A DNA stretch of 52,429 bases from Candidatus Tetragenococcus pullicola (GTDB taxonomy: Bacteria > Bacillota > Bacilli > Lactobacillales > Enterococcaceae). Below are positions 1-7,733 of this stretch, one piece after another. Position 1 is the stretch's first letter. Each line of letters starts with the position of its first letter. The position numbers were made by a program, and so were the translations under genes. A model generated the notes under the pieces. The model saw nothing but the letters and a program-made list of their open reading frames with translations. It made no database searches and was not told the origin of the DNA. The stretch covers positions 1-52,429 of the forward strand of contig DXDB01000041.1 in assembly GCA_019115705.1 (NCBI GenBank), given 5' to 3'.

Positions 1-1133
1 TCAAAGAAATCATTTTATTGTTTACACGTCATTTCGAACAAATCAAAAAAGGCCATTATCAAAAAATCAAGCAGACAAAACAAGAAAAAGGATCGCTTGC
101 AACGAAAAAGAATGTTGAAACTTTCGTCTTACCTAAGAAAGAAGGCAATGAGATTCAACGAATGGCTGCAAGTTTTAATGATATGGTTTCAGGAATCAGC
201 ACGTTAACTTTTGATGTAAAAAACCAAAGTCAACAAGTTAGTCAGATGGCTGATTCGTTACTAGAACTATCCCAACAAACTAATGTTGCTACTGAAGAAG
301 TGGCAGAAACAATTGCTGGTATTGCTTCTGTAACAAGCTCACAGGCACAAGAAACCCAAAGTAGTGTGACACAATTGCAACAATTATCTGAAGTCGCTAC
401 GACATTGACCGACAACATTACTTCAATGAGTACACAGTCTCAAACATCATCTGAATTAAATCAACAAAACATGCAAGTAATGACTGAAGTGAACACAAAC
501 TGGCAAAATGAAATGAAAAAGATGACACACTTAACCAATAACATGAATAGAATGAATCAAAGTGTACAAGCAATTAATCAAATTATTCATGTCATCAATG
601 ACATTTCTTATCAGACGAACTTATTAGCATTAAATGCCTCAATCGAAGCAGCACGTGCTGGAGAAACAGGAAAAGGTTTTGCTGTGGTTGCTTCAGAAAT
701 ACGCAAATTAGCAGAGCAAAGCAAGCAAGCGACAAAAGAAATTGGGACGATTATTGAAAAAATTCAAAAACAATCCACCAACATGGTTACAGAAACGACA
801 CAATCACTTAGCGGTGGAGAAAAACAAAGTCAATTGATTAATCAAGCCATTCATTCAACAGAAAAGGTCTTTCAACAAAGCACAGCAACTCTTGAAGGAA
901 TCAAGCAAATCTACCAATCGAATCAAAACATCATCAACGTACAAACTTCTGTTTTAGAAAATTTAGAAATGATTTCTGCCTCTACCGAAGAAAATGCAGC
1001 AGGTACCCAAGAAGTCTCAGCGAATGCGGAAGAGGTTTTGGCAACGATTGAAGAATTTGTGGTACAGGTGAAAAAAATGCAAGTGGACGCTGAAGAAATG
1101 AAAGAAAAAATGGCTCGAATAAGAATTGATTAA
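1..1133 (+). CDS. Methyl-accepting chemotaxis protein, 5'-truncated by window edge
   Basis: This is the cytoplasmic signalling part of a chemoreceptor, which would relay a ligand signal to the CheA-CheW kinase complex. The reading frame is open from base 3 with no stop, so the TTG at 18 is probably internal and the sensor and membrane segments lie outside the window. What remains starts in a HAMP-like linker and runs into the long helical hairpin. The conserved hairpin tip is clear ([16 protein letters not shown], then [18 protein letters not shown]). The C-terminal part ([15 protein letters not shown]) is nearly identical to that of the next gene, so the two are paralogs. No C-terminal CheR-docking pentapeptide is seen. 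The family call is secure; the ligand is unknown. Confidence 0.93.
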   Translation, partial: KEIILLFTRHFEQIKKGHYQKIKQTKQEKGSLATKKNVETFVLPKKEGNEIQRMAASFNDMVSGISTLTFDVKNQSQQVSQMADSLLELSQQTNVATEEVAETIAGIASVTSSQAQETQSSVTQLQQLSEVATTLTDNITSMSTQSQTSSELNQQNMQVMTEVNTNWQNEMKKMTHLTNNMNRMNQSVQAINQIIHVINDISYQTNLLALNASIEAARAGETGKGFAVVASEIRKLAEQSKQATKEIGTIIEKIQKQSTNMVTETTQSLSGGEKQSQLINQAIHSTEKVFQQSTATLEGIKQIYQSNQNIINVQTSVLENLEMISASTEENAAGTQEVSANAEEVLATIEEFVVQVKKMQVDAEEMKEKMARIRID

Positions 1134-1220
1134 GAACGAATTTTTTCAAATACGAATAGCTTCATCCTAACAAGTTCCAAATAATTTTTCATAATTGAAA
1201 CGAACAAACAAAGCATCAAA

Positions 1221-1258
1221 AAAGTAAGACGATAAAAATTCGTCTTACTTTTTTTATT
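1221..1258 (+). terminator. Rho-independent terminator after first chemoreceptor
   Basis: A 12-bp perfect stem (1221-1232 with 1240-1251, loop of 7) runs into a T-rich tract. It lies about 90 bases after the stop codon and separates the two chemoreceptor genes into different transcription units. Confidence 0.88.
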
Positions 1259-1266
1259 TTTCCTCT

Positions 1267-1293
1267 TAATAAATAGTCCAGAGCAACCGATAG
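1267..1293 (+). promoter_or_regulatory. Candidate sigma-D/FliA-type promoter of second chemoreceptor
   Basis: TAAT (1267-1270), a 15-base spacer, then ACCGATAG (1286-1293) resembles the flagellar sigma-factor consensus TAAA-N15-GCCGATAT: three of four -35 bases, six of eight -10 bases and the expected spacing. It lies just after the preceding terminator and about 100 bases before the next start codon. A match read by eye in AT-rich DNA can arise by chance, but chemoreceptor genes are classic members of this regulon. Confidence 0.5.
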
Positions 1294-1395
1294 TATAGTT
1301 GTTTGGTAATGATGAAATGAAAAAATATTTTTCAGAAATTATTTCTTAGTTTTTGTGACCACTACTAATTTACTATTTATTTAAAGGAGAGACTC

Positions 1396-3480
1396 ATGAA
1401 ACATTTATTCAAGAAACAAAACATAGTCAAAAATAAACAAAAAAAAATAACAAAAAAAAGCATCAATCACTATATTTTGCCAATTATGATGTTGATAACC
1501 CTTATCCCGATTCTTTTTATGTTTATCACTTCTTATTCCAGCACAAAAAAATTATTAGAAAATAGAAATCTAAAAACAGCTGAAAGTGCTACAACAACTG
1601 TTTTTGGTGAAGAACAGACACTTCTTTCTTCAATTGAAAGTCGCCTAGATGAGGTACTTCAATTAGACGCCTTTAAAGAAAATTATAACTACGATAATAT
1701 CAAAGTAGAACTAGCGACGGCCAGTGCTGGTGATCAAACGATTAGCAGTGCTATCTTTGCGACTTCAGATGGAAAATTTATTACTTTTTCTGATCTTCCC
1801 AAAAATTATGATGTGACAAATGCCCCATGGTTTAAAGGAGCTATTGAGGAAGAAGGAACATTTTACTGGTCTGAACCTTATAAGAATCCTGAAACTGGTA
1901 AATACATGGCTTCTATCTCAAAGGCTATTCGTAATCGTAAGAATGAACTAGGCGTTTTGAGTTTCGATATTTCCTATGCCAATCTCTCTTCAATGATGAA
2001 ACACTTAACCATTGGACAAACTGGTCGTACCATTCTACTACATGATAAAGGTGTCATTTTAGCTTCGGGAACAACATCAGAAATAGGGAAAGATATTTCT
2101 AAAATGGAACTTTTCCAAAAAGTCAAGACATCCAAACAAGAAAAAGGAATCATTGACATGAAGGGTAAAGAAGGACTGGACAGTGTATTCTTTGATAAAA
2201 AATCTGTAGATGGTAAATCGTGGACACTCATTCCAATGAAAAAAACAGAGTATCAGAAAGAAACACAGGCTTTAATCCGTTCTTCACTTATTGCTGCCGT
2301 TTTAATGTTACTTCTCGTTCTTATCATTTCTTTTGGAATCACACATTTTATTCAAGGAATCATCGCTAGTTTTAATGATTCTTTCTTACAAATGAGTGAA
2401 GGAAAAATGCGAATGATCAAACAGTCAACTGGTAAGAAAAAAGGAAAAAAACACGTTGAAAAATTTGCCATCTCACCTAATTTAAAGGGAAACGAAATCC
2501 AACAAATGGCCTATTATTATAACCAAATGATTGCTTCTTTTAGTAAATTAACAAAAAATATTCAAGCAGAAAGTAAACTAGTAGCTGAAATGTCCTCTTC
2601 TTTATTTGAACTATCCCAACAAACCACTACAGCAACTGAAGAAGTAACCGAAACAATTACTGGCATTGCTGAAACAACAAGTAGTCAAGCACAAGAGACG
2701 CAGCAGAGTCTTGGTCATCTAAAAGATTTGTCTGGATCTATTGACCACTTATCAGAAAATATGGTAGTCATGACCAAGCGTTCGCAAGCCTCAGAAACCA
2801 TTAATCAAGCAAGCATGAACGACATGGAAGAAGTCCAAAAAAATTGGCAAGTTCAATTAGATCAATTGCTTTCTTTAATGACAACTATGGAGCAAATGGA
2901 TACTGACGTTCAAGCAATTCGTCAAATCACAACAGTCATCAACGATATCTCAAATCGTACGAATCTACTTGCTTTAAATGCCTCCATTGAAGCTGCTAGA
3001 GCTGGAGAATCAGGCAAAGGCTTTGCAGTAGTCGCTACAGAAATACGCGATCTGGCGGAAAAGAGTAAATATTCGACCAAAGAAATCAAAACTATTGTTG
3101 AAAAAATCCAGGATCAGTCAAGTGCGACCGTACAAAAAACAAATTTAACTTTGCAAAGTGGAAAAGAACAAACTCAACTTATTCGCCGTGCACTTTCTAG
3201 TTCTCAAGAAGTACTGGCCAATGGTCAAGCTGTTATTGCTGAAATTCATGAAGTTGAGTCTGTTTCAGAAAGTATTGAAGATTTACAAAGAAACGCTCTC
3301 AATAACTTACAAAGTATTGCTGCCTCAACCCAAGAAAATGCAGCAGGCACTCAAGAAGTTTCTGCTAATGCCGAAGAAATGTTAGCTACAATGGAGGAAT
3401 TTCTTGCACATGCTGCTGAACTTGAAAAAATTGCAGAAAAAATGCAGTCTTCCACAAATATTTTTGAATTTGAGGACTAA
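1396..3480 (+). CDS. Methyl-accepting chemotaxis protein with extracellular Cache-type sensor
   Basis: A full-length transmembrane chemoreceptor of 694 residues. A basic N-terminus precedes TM1 (about residues 28-48). An extracellular region of roughly 240 residues follows and looks like a double Cache sensor: it contains ISKAIRN and a second module with [12 protein letters not shown]2 is near 295-318, then a HAMP-like linker and the signalling hairpin with [17 protein letters not shown] and [18 protein letters not shown]. Such sensors usually bind small molecules such as amino acids or organic acids; the ligand here cannot be told. The ATG has a good AAAGGAGA site at 1382-1389. It is transcribed alone, between two terminators, behind a sigma-D-like promoter. 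Its cytoplasmic half is a paralog of the upstream gene. Confidence 0.95.
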   Translation: MKHLFKKQNIVKNKQKKITKKSINHYILPIMMLITLIPILFMFITSYSSTKKLLENRNLKTAESATTTVFGEEQTLLSSIESRLDEVLQLDAFKENYNYDNIKVELATASAGDQTISSAIFATSDGKFITFSDLPKNYDVTNAPWFKGAIEEEGTFYWSEPYKNPETGKYMASISKAIRNRKNELGVLSFDISYANLSSMMKHLTIGQTGRTILLHDKGVILASGTTSEIGKDISKMELFQKVKTSKQEKGIIDMKGKEGLDSVFFDKKSVDGKSWTLIPMKKTEYQKETQALIRSSLIAAVLMLLLVLIISFGITHFIQGIIASFNDSFLQMSEGKMRMIKQSTGKKKGKKHVEKFAISPNLKGNEIQQMAYYYNQMIASFSKLTKNIQAESKLVAEMSSSLFELSQQTTTATEEVTETITGIAETTSSQAQETQQSLGHLKDLSGSIDHLSENMVVMTKRSQASETINQASMNDMEEVQKNWQVQLDQLLSLMTTMEQMDTDVQAIRQITTVINDISNRTNLLALNASIEAARAGESGKGFAVVATEIRDLAEKSKYSTKEIKTIVEKIQDQSSATVQKTNLTLQSGKEQTQLIRRALSSSQEVLANGQAVIAEIHEVESVSESIEDLQRNALNNLQSIAASTQENAAGTQEVSANAEEMLATMEEFLAHAAELEKIAEKMQSSTNIFEFED

Positions 3481-3482
3481 CT

Positions 3483-3519
3483 AAAAAGCTCCTGTCTTTA
3501 GTAAAGACAGGAGCTTTTT
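3483..3519. terminator. Bidirectional terminator between chemoreceptor and metal ATPase
   Basis: An 18-bp stem (3483-3500 with 3502-3519 around one central base, with a few unpaired bases at the tip in practice) is flanked by A and T runs, so it can end both converging transcripts. It abuts the ATPase stop codon at 3520. Confidence 0.9.
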
Positions 3520-5448
3520 TTATTCTTTTAATTGTAAAGGTCGTAATAATCGTAATCCATTTAATATCACAACTAATGTACTTCCCTCATGAGCAAGCAC
3601 GCCAATACCAATATCCATTTTTCCTAATATATTTAAAATCGATAAAAGTAGAACAATCGCCATTGCAAAAATAATATTTTCCCAAACGATTCGACTTAAT
3701 TTTTTAGAAAGTTTGTGTGCATACTGGAACTTGGTCAAGTCATTTTGCATGATTACCGCATCTGCAACATCCATAGCAACGTCAGTCCCTTCCCCCATCG
3801 CAAAACCAATATCGGCTTCCACCAAAGCGGGTGCATCGTTAATGCCATCGCCAATCATGATGGTAGTTCCATATCGATTTTTAAGATTTGAAAGAATCTC
3901 TGCCTTATTTTCCGGCAAGACATTTCCGATCACTTCATCAATATTCAATTGTTTACAAACAGCCTCTCCAGTATGTTTTGAATCACCAGTGATCATGGTT
4001 GTATGAATACCTTGATCTTTTAGATAGGAAATAACTCCTTTTGCCTTCTCGTCAGGTACATCCATTAATGCGATAACTGCCACTACTTGGTCATTATCAC
4101 TAAAACAAATCACTGTTTTTCCTTCTTTTTCCCAAGCATCCTTTTTTTCTTTAATGCTCATTGGGAAATGTCTGAATAATGTTGGTTTTCCGATTTGATA
4201 ATAGTGGTCTTCTTGGTTAGCGACTAAACCTTTCCCAATTTTATTCGTAACTTCTAATGGTAAAATTTCTGTTTGCTTGAATTCTTGCAATAAAGCTTCC
4301 GCTAAAGGATGGTTTGCATTTTTTTCCATGGTCGCAATCACATTCCCCCATTGCTCTTTTTTATCATCATCTAGAAAATAAATGTCTGTTACACTCGGTT
4401 TTCCCTTGGTTAGTGTTCCCGTCTTATCAAAAGCCACTACTTGACTATCTGCTAAATTCGAAAAGTAGGCTCCCCCTTTAAATAAAACGCCTCGTTTTGC
4501 TAGATTTGAAATACCAGACAAGGTTGCTGGAACTGCACTAGCTGCTAAGGCACATGGAGAAGCCGTCACGAGTAGAACGATGCCTCGATAAAAACTTGTC
4601 TGAAAACTCCAGTCAAATAGTACGGGCATAACCAAAATAAAGATAGGAACAATCAACAAAACAATTTTGGCATAAATAGGTTCAATTTTTTTTATTTTTG
4701 TTGCTGGTTTTGAAAGATTTGATTGTGATTCCTCAACTAATTGTAATATTTTAGAAAATACAGTCTCTGTACTTTCTTTAGTAACTTTCATAGTAAACGT
4801 GGCTTGTCCATTGATAGTACCACCAAACACTTCATCCCCATTGCTTTTTTCATTTGGCATACTTTCTCCAGTAATTGGAGATTCATCAATCGCACTTCTA
4901 CCCTCTAGTAAAATGCCATCTGTTGGCACTTGATCACCAGGTAATACTTTCAAATGATCGCCTATATTCAAAGTAGATACTTCTACTTTTTTTGTCTTTC
5001 CATCTGCTTGAATCAATCGAGCCTCTGTAGGATTCAAACGCATCAAATTTGTAATTTCTCGTCTACTCTTTCCCTCAGCATACTCCTCTAAGAAATGAGC
5101 TCCCGAAAAAATCAAAATCAAGAGTGCACCTTCGTTAAAATCACCGATAAGACACGCTCCAATAGCCGCAAGAGTCATCAAAATATGGACATTCGGATGA
5201 AATTTTTTTAACTTCTTTGTATCTAAAATAGTTTCTTCAATACCCTCTAAAATCACATGATAGCCAGAAAAGAGAATCGTTACCGTAAATAGGACATTAG
5301 TTAGCCAAGTTGTCATTGGCATTAAGAAAGCAATAAAATAGATAACTAAACCAAATAAATAAAAATATATAGGCTTTCTTCCATGATTATGTTCCTTCCC
5401 ATGTGAGTGATGAGGACAAATAGATGTTTCTTCTTTTGTATATTTCAT
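3520..5448 (-). CDS. P1B-4-type heavy-metal-translocating ATPase (Fe/Co/Zn efflux)
   Basis: A 642-residue P-type ATPase that exports divalent metal ions. It shows a His-rich N-terminus (HHSHGKEHNHG) in place of a CxxC domain, the actuator motif TGES (about 193), the membrane metal site SPCAL (about 297), the phosphorylation site DKTGT (Asp about 341), the nucleotide-domain GDGINDAP, and HEGS near residue 620 in the last membrane helix. SPC together with HEG(S/G)T marks the P1B-4 subgroup, which includes PfeT/ZosA-like Fe(II) and Co/Zn exporters, rather than Cu (CPC) pumps. The ATG at 5448 is preferred over an upstream in-frame one because GAGGTG sits 6 bases before it. The gene is transcribed alone. 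The metal is inferred from family motifs only. Confidence 0.93.
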   Translation of the reverse strand: MKYTKEETSICPHHSHGKEHNHGRKPIYFYLFGLVIYFIAFLMPMTTWLTNVLFTVTILFSGYHVILEGIEETILDTKKLKKFHPNVHILMTLAAIGACLIGDFNEGALLILIFSGAHFLEEYAEGKSRREITNLMRLNPTEARLIQADGKTKKVEVSTLNIGDHLKVLPGDQVPTDGILLEGRSAIDESPITGESMPNEKSNGDEVFGGTINGQATFTMKVTKESTETVFSKILQLVEESQSNLSKPATKIKKIEPIYAKIVLLIVPIFILVMPVLFDWSFQTSFYRGIVLLVTASPCALAASAVPATLSGISNLAKRGVLFKGGAYFSNLADSQVVAFDKTGTLTKGKPSVTDIYFLDDDKKEQWGNVIATMEKNANHPLAEALLQEFKQTEILPLEVTNKIGKGLVANQEDHYYQIGKPTLFRHFPMSIKEKKDAWEKEGKTVICFSDNDQVVAVIALMDVPDEKAKGVISYLKDQGIHTTMITGDSKHTGEAVCKQLNIDEVIGNVLPENKAEILSNLKNRYGTTIMIGDGINDAPALVEADIGFAMGEGTDVAMDVADAVIMQNDLTKFQYAHKLSKKLSRIVWENIIFAMAIVLLLSILNILGKMDIGIGVLAHEGSTLVVILNGLRLLRPLQLKE

Positions 5449-5484
5449 TTTATTCACCTCAATAATAAATTTACGTAACCGTTT

Positions 5485-5506
5485 CATATGAATATATAAT
5501 CATTTG
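5485..5506. promoter_or_regulatory. ArsR/SmtB-like operator downstream of the ATPase -10
   Basis: A 22-bp imperfect palindrome with 18 of 22 positions symmetric, reading CATATGAATATATAATCATTTG-like half-sites (ATGA...TCAT) and lying about 10-30 bases past the ATPase -10 box. The half-sites resemble those of zinc- or cobalt-sensing ArsR/SmtB repressors such as CzrA and CadC. No repressor gene is nearby, so the regulator is an inference. Confidence 0.5.
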
Positions 5507-5515
5507 TTCATATTT

Positions 5516-5545
5516 ATAATACATGAACGACCATTCATTTGTCAA
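5516..5545 (-). promoter_or_regulatory. Promoter of the metal ATPase with internal operator
   Basis: On the minus strand, a perfect TTGACA (5540-5545) is 18 bases from TATTAT (5516-5521). A second dyad, ATGAA...TTCAT at 5523-5538, fills the spacer, where a bound repressor would block RNA polymerase. Together with the palindrome just downstream it makes a two-site operator layout. Confidence 0.75.
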
Positions 5546-5697
5546 GAGTCATCTCGTTAAAAAAAATAAATCTCACACGATATTAATCGCAGGAGATTCA
5601 TTTTTGACAGAAGAACGTCAAACTGATTACGTTCACTTAAACTCACGAACAATTCATTTTTATTCTCTTAATTATCTTGTACTTTCTATTTTTTCTT

Positions 5698-6591
5698 CTA
5701 ATAATCAAGAATTGTCATTCCTTTTTGAACTTCTTCTAATAAATGAACCTTGCGATAGTGAAGAAATTCTTTGTCATGCCGTCTGAGCACCCCGCGCAAT
5801 TTGGTCGGTTCCAGAACTTCAGAAAGCTGATTTTCTTTGACGAATTCGCGACTTAATTGCCATTCATAATAATAACCAAAAGGCCGACAATGATAATAAG
5901 TTCCATTGATTTTTTGCTTTTTAAATCGTCGATGGGTATGTCCAAAAACAACATCTGAAACATTTGAAAAACGATCAATTACGCGACCAAAATCTGGACT
6001 TCCCAAAAAGGCATTCAGATGATTCCAACGAGCATATTTTCCAGATTGATGGACTATAAACTCAGGCTTTGGAACAAAATGGGTAGACAAAATGACTTGT
6101 TTTTGAATTGGAATACTTGCTAGAAAAACTTGTAGCTTTTCACAAATTGCTGTACTAATTTCTGGATCTGTTCCCTTTCGATCAATCATGCGATCGTACC
6201 AAAATAAATTTTTTAAACGTTTAATTTCCTTTTCGTCTTTTAAATCAGAAAACTGGTAGTCATACCAACCGTTGATTCCTACCAATACTGTATTTTCAGA
6301 AAGATCAACTGTTGTAAAATTTAGAAAACGATTATCTTTAAAATTTTCAAAATCATTTTCTTGTTGAATATCAGGCATTTCATGATTTCCCCAATGAAAA
6401 GTTGTCGGAATAGCACAATCAAAAAAATCAACAACAGCCAACGCTCGATCGACCTTATTTGCTATATCGCCAGCAAAATGAAGCCGTGTAATTCCTTGTT
6501 CTAAACAAAAATTGCGCAGCATGGCAAGTTCTTTATCATTCAAGTGATTTATATCCACATGTAAATCTGAAATAATGGCTAGTTTTCCCAA
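5698..6591 (-). CDS. Calcineurin-like metallophosphoesterase
   Basis: A 297-residue cytoplasmic phosphoesterase. The dimetal-site motifs appear in order: SDLHVD near the N-terminus, AGD (about 40), GNHE (about 69), STHF (about 170) and GHTH (about 216). The substrate is not predictable; family members cleave cyclic nucleotides, nucleic acids or phosphoproteins. The start is a TTG at 6591, with an AGGAAG ribosome site 6 bases upstream. It stands alone, divergent from the YueI-like gene, and about 250 bases separate its stop codon from the ATPase start. No strong terminator was seen after it. Confidence 0.85.
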   Translation of the reverse strand: MGKLAIISDLHVDINHLNDKELAMLRNFCLEQGITRLHFAGDIANKVDRALAVVDFFDCAIPTTFHWGNHEMPDIQQENDFENFKDNRFLNFTTVDLSENTVLVGINGWYDYQFSDLKDEKEIKRLKNLFWYDRMIDRKGTDPEISTAICEKLQVFLASIPIQKQVILSTHFVPKPEFIVHQSGKYARWNHLNAFLGSPDFGRVIDRFSNVSDVVFGHTHRRFKKQKINGTYYHCRPFGYYYEWQLSREFVKENQLSEVLEPTKLRGVLRRHDKEFLHYRKVHLLEEVQKGMTILDY

Positions 6592-6733
6592 AACACTCTT
6601 CCTCTTTATCTAGTTCTCTTTATTTGATTCATTGACTCTTTTCTAATATGACACGGTTTAACTTTTTCTGCAAGCCATCTTCGGTCGAATTTTGTATTAT
6701 CATTAAAACTATGGAACAACTCATTGATTACTT

Positions 6734-6761
6734 TTGAAACCGTTTGTGAATGTGTTATACT
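6734..6761 (+). promoter_or_regulatory. Promoter of the yueI-like gene
   Basis: TTGAAA (6734-6739), a 16-base spacer and TATACT (6756-6761), with a TGT extension directly before the -10 box. It lies 33 bases before the start codon. Confidence 0.65.
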
Positions 6762-6793
6762 ATGAACAAGAAACCTATGAGGAGTGAGCTTAT

Positions 6794-7240
6794 ATGCCTG
6801 ATGATTTAAATAAGCGTTTAGAACAAAGTCAATACGGAACGCCAAAAGTAAATCCAGACGAACAAAGAAAATATTTGGGAACATTTCGTGAACGTTGCTA
6901 TATCAGCATGACGCTTTCTCAAATGGAAAAAACAAATAATAAAGAACAGTTGCAAAAACATCTCGCTGATTATTCTGAAAGTTCACTTTTGATCAATGGA
7001 CGTTTGCCCGAAGATTTACAAGAAACTTATATTGCCATTGCTACTCAATCCCAAAAAAAGTTTACAGTCGTCGATGGTCAATCGCCTAAAGAAAAAGACC
7101 CTATAGGACTTCTAGTCATTAGTTCTCATGCAGTAAACGAAGACGTCATCGATATTGAAAAAAAATTTGCTAACAAATCCCCTATTCATCAAGAAAAAAA
7201 GGAAACAAAGAAAAGCTTTTGGAATCAATTATTTCGTTGA
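6794..7240 (+). CDS. YueI family protein (DUF1694)
   Basis: A 148-residue soluble protein that resembles the YueI/DUF1694 family of Bacilli, notably in its N-terminus (LNKRLEQSQYGTPKVNPDEQRKYLGTFRERC). Members lack an assigned function, though the fold is thought to relate to nucleotide- or RNA-binding domains. The C-terminal 25 residues are lysine-rich and probably unstructured. The ATG is preceded by a GAGGAGTGAG site. The next gene starts 45 bases downstream, so the two are likely co-transcribed up to the terminator at 7697. Confidence 0.75.
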   Translation: MPDDLNKRLEQSQYGTPKVNPDEQRKYLGTFRERCYISMTLSQMEKTNNKEQLQKHLADYSESSLLINGRLPEDLQETYIAIATQSQKKFTVVDGQSPKEKDPIGLLVISSHAVNEDVIDIEKKFANKSPIHQEKKETKKSFWNQLFR

Positions 7241-7285
7241 TTTTATTTTTGCTACCAGTTGCATAGAATAAAGGAGGAGAATAAG

Positions 7286-7693
7286 ATGCCACAACCAACA
7301 TATGGTCAATTAAAAAAAGAGTTAACCGAAGTACTCGACATCCATATTGATCTTTTAAAAGAAGCGACTTTTATTGCATCAGAAGATTTGGATGCTGTCA
7401 TGTTAATGATGCGTAGTTTTGGATTTATGCTCGATCGTGCTCCTGAAGTACTGCTTGAAGAAGATCCTGAAGAAATGAATTTTTTGATGTTTGAGTATTA
7501 CAGCCTTTTACACGAACTGAAGTATAATCTGCGTTTAAATTATCCTCACGCAAAAATTCAAGACCGTACTTTGGTTGAAATTGTCGATTTCTTTCCAACA
7601 ACTTATGACAAAGTAATGAAACAATGGTGGGAAGCTCTGACAGGTCTTCGCGTTGATGATAGTAAACAAACAATTGAAATCAAAAACATCTAA
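7286..7693 (+). CDS. Hypothetical acidic protein, 135 aa
   Basis: Not recognised. The ATG at 7286 has a very strong AAGGAGGAG site 5-7 bases upstream, which argues for a real, well-translated gene; an in-frame TTG at 7259 lacks one. The product is acidic in its first two thirds (LLEEDPEEMNFLMFEYY), appears all-helical, and has no signal peptide, membrane segment or cysteine motif. A C-terminal tryptophan pair (KQWWEAL) stands out. It follows the yueI-like gene in the same unit and ends at a terminator, so a shared physiological role is possible but unproven. Confidence 0.75.
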   Translation: MPQPTYGQLKKELTEVLDIHIDLLKEATFIASEDLDAVMLMMRSFGFMLDRAPEVLLEEDPEEMNFLMFEYYSLLHELKYNLRLNYPHAKIQDRTLVEIVDFFPTTYDKVMKQWWEALTGLRVDDSKQTIEIKNI

Positions 7694-7696
7694 TTT

Positions 7697-7733
7697 AAAA
7701 GCGTCCAGCTTAAGAAGCTGAACGCTTTTTTTA
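7697..7733. terminator. Bidirectional terminator between hypothetical gene and gshF
   Basis: A stem of about 14 bp with one mismatch (left arm 7698-7711, right arm 7714-7727) is flanked by A and T runs on both sides. It overlaps the gshF stop codon at 7731-7733 and serves both converging genes. Confidence 0.88.

Noticed and set aside
5485..5538. A Fur/PerR box at the ATPase promoter
   Set aside because: Spacing and half-sites fit the 7-1-7 Fur/PerR consensus poorly; ATGA...TCAT dyads fit ArsR/SmtB operators better. PerR control is still possible.
5523..5786. An 87-codon plus-strand open frame between the ATPase and the phosphoesterase
   Set aside because: Its start lies in the operator of the ATPase promoter, it has no ribosome site, and its 3' third overlaps the phosphoesterase gene; the product looks like random sequence.
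6606..6884. A 92-codon minus-strand open frame
   Set aside because: It overlaps the promoter and 5' end of the yueI-like gene on the other strand, with no ribosome site or recognisable motif.
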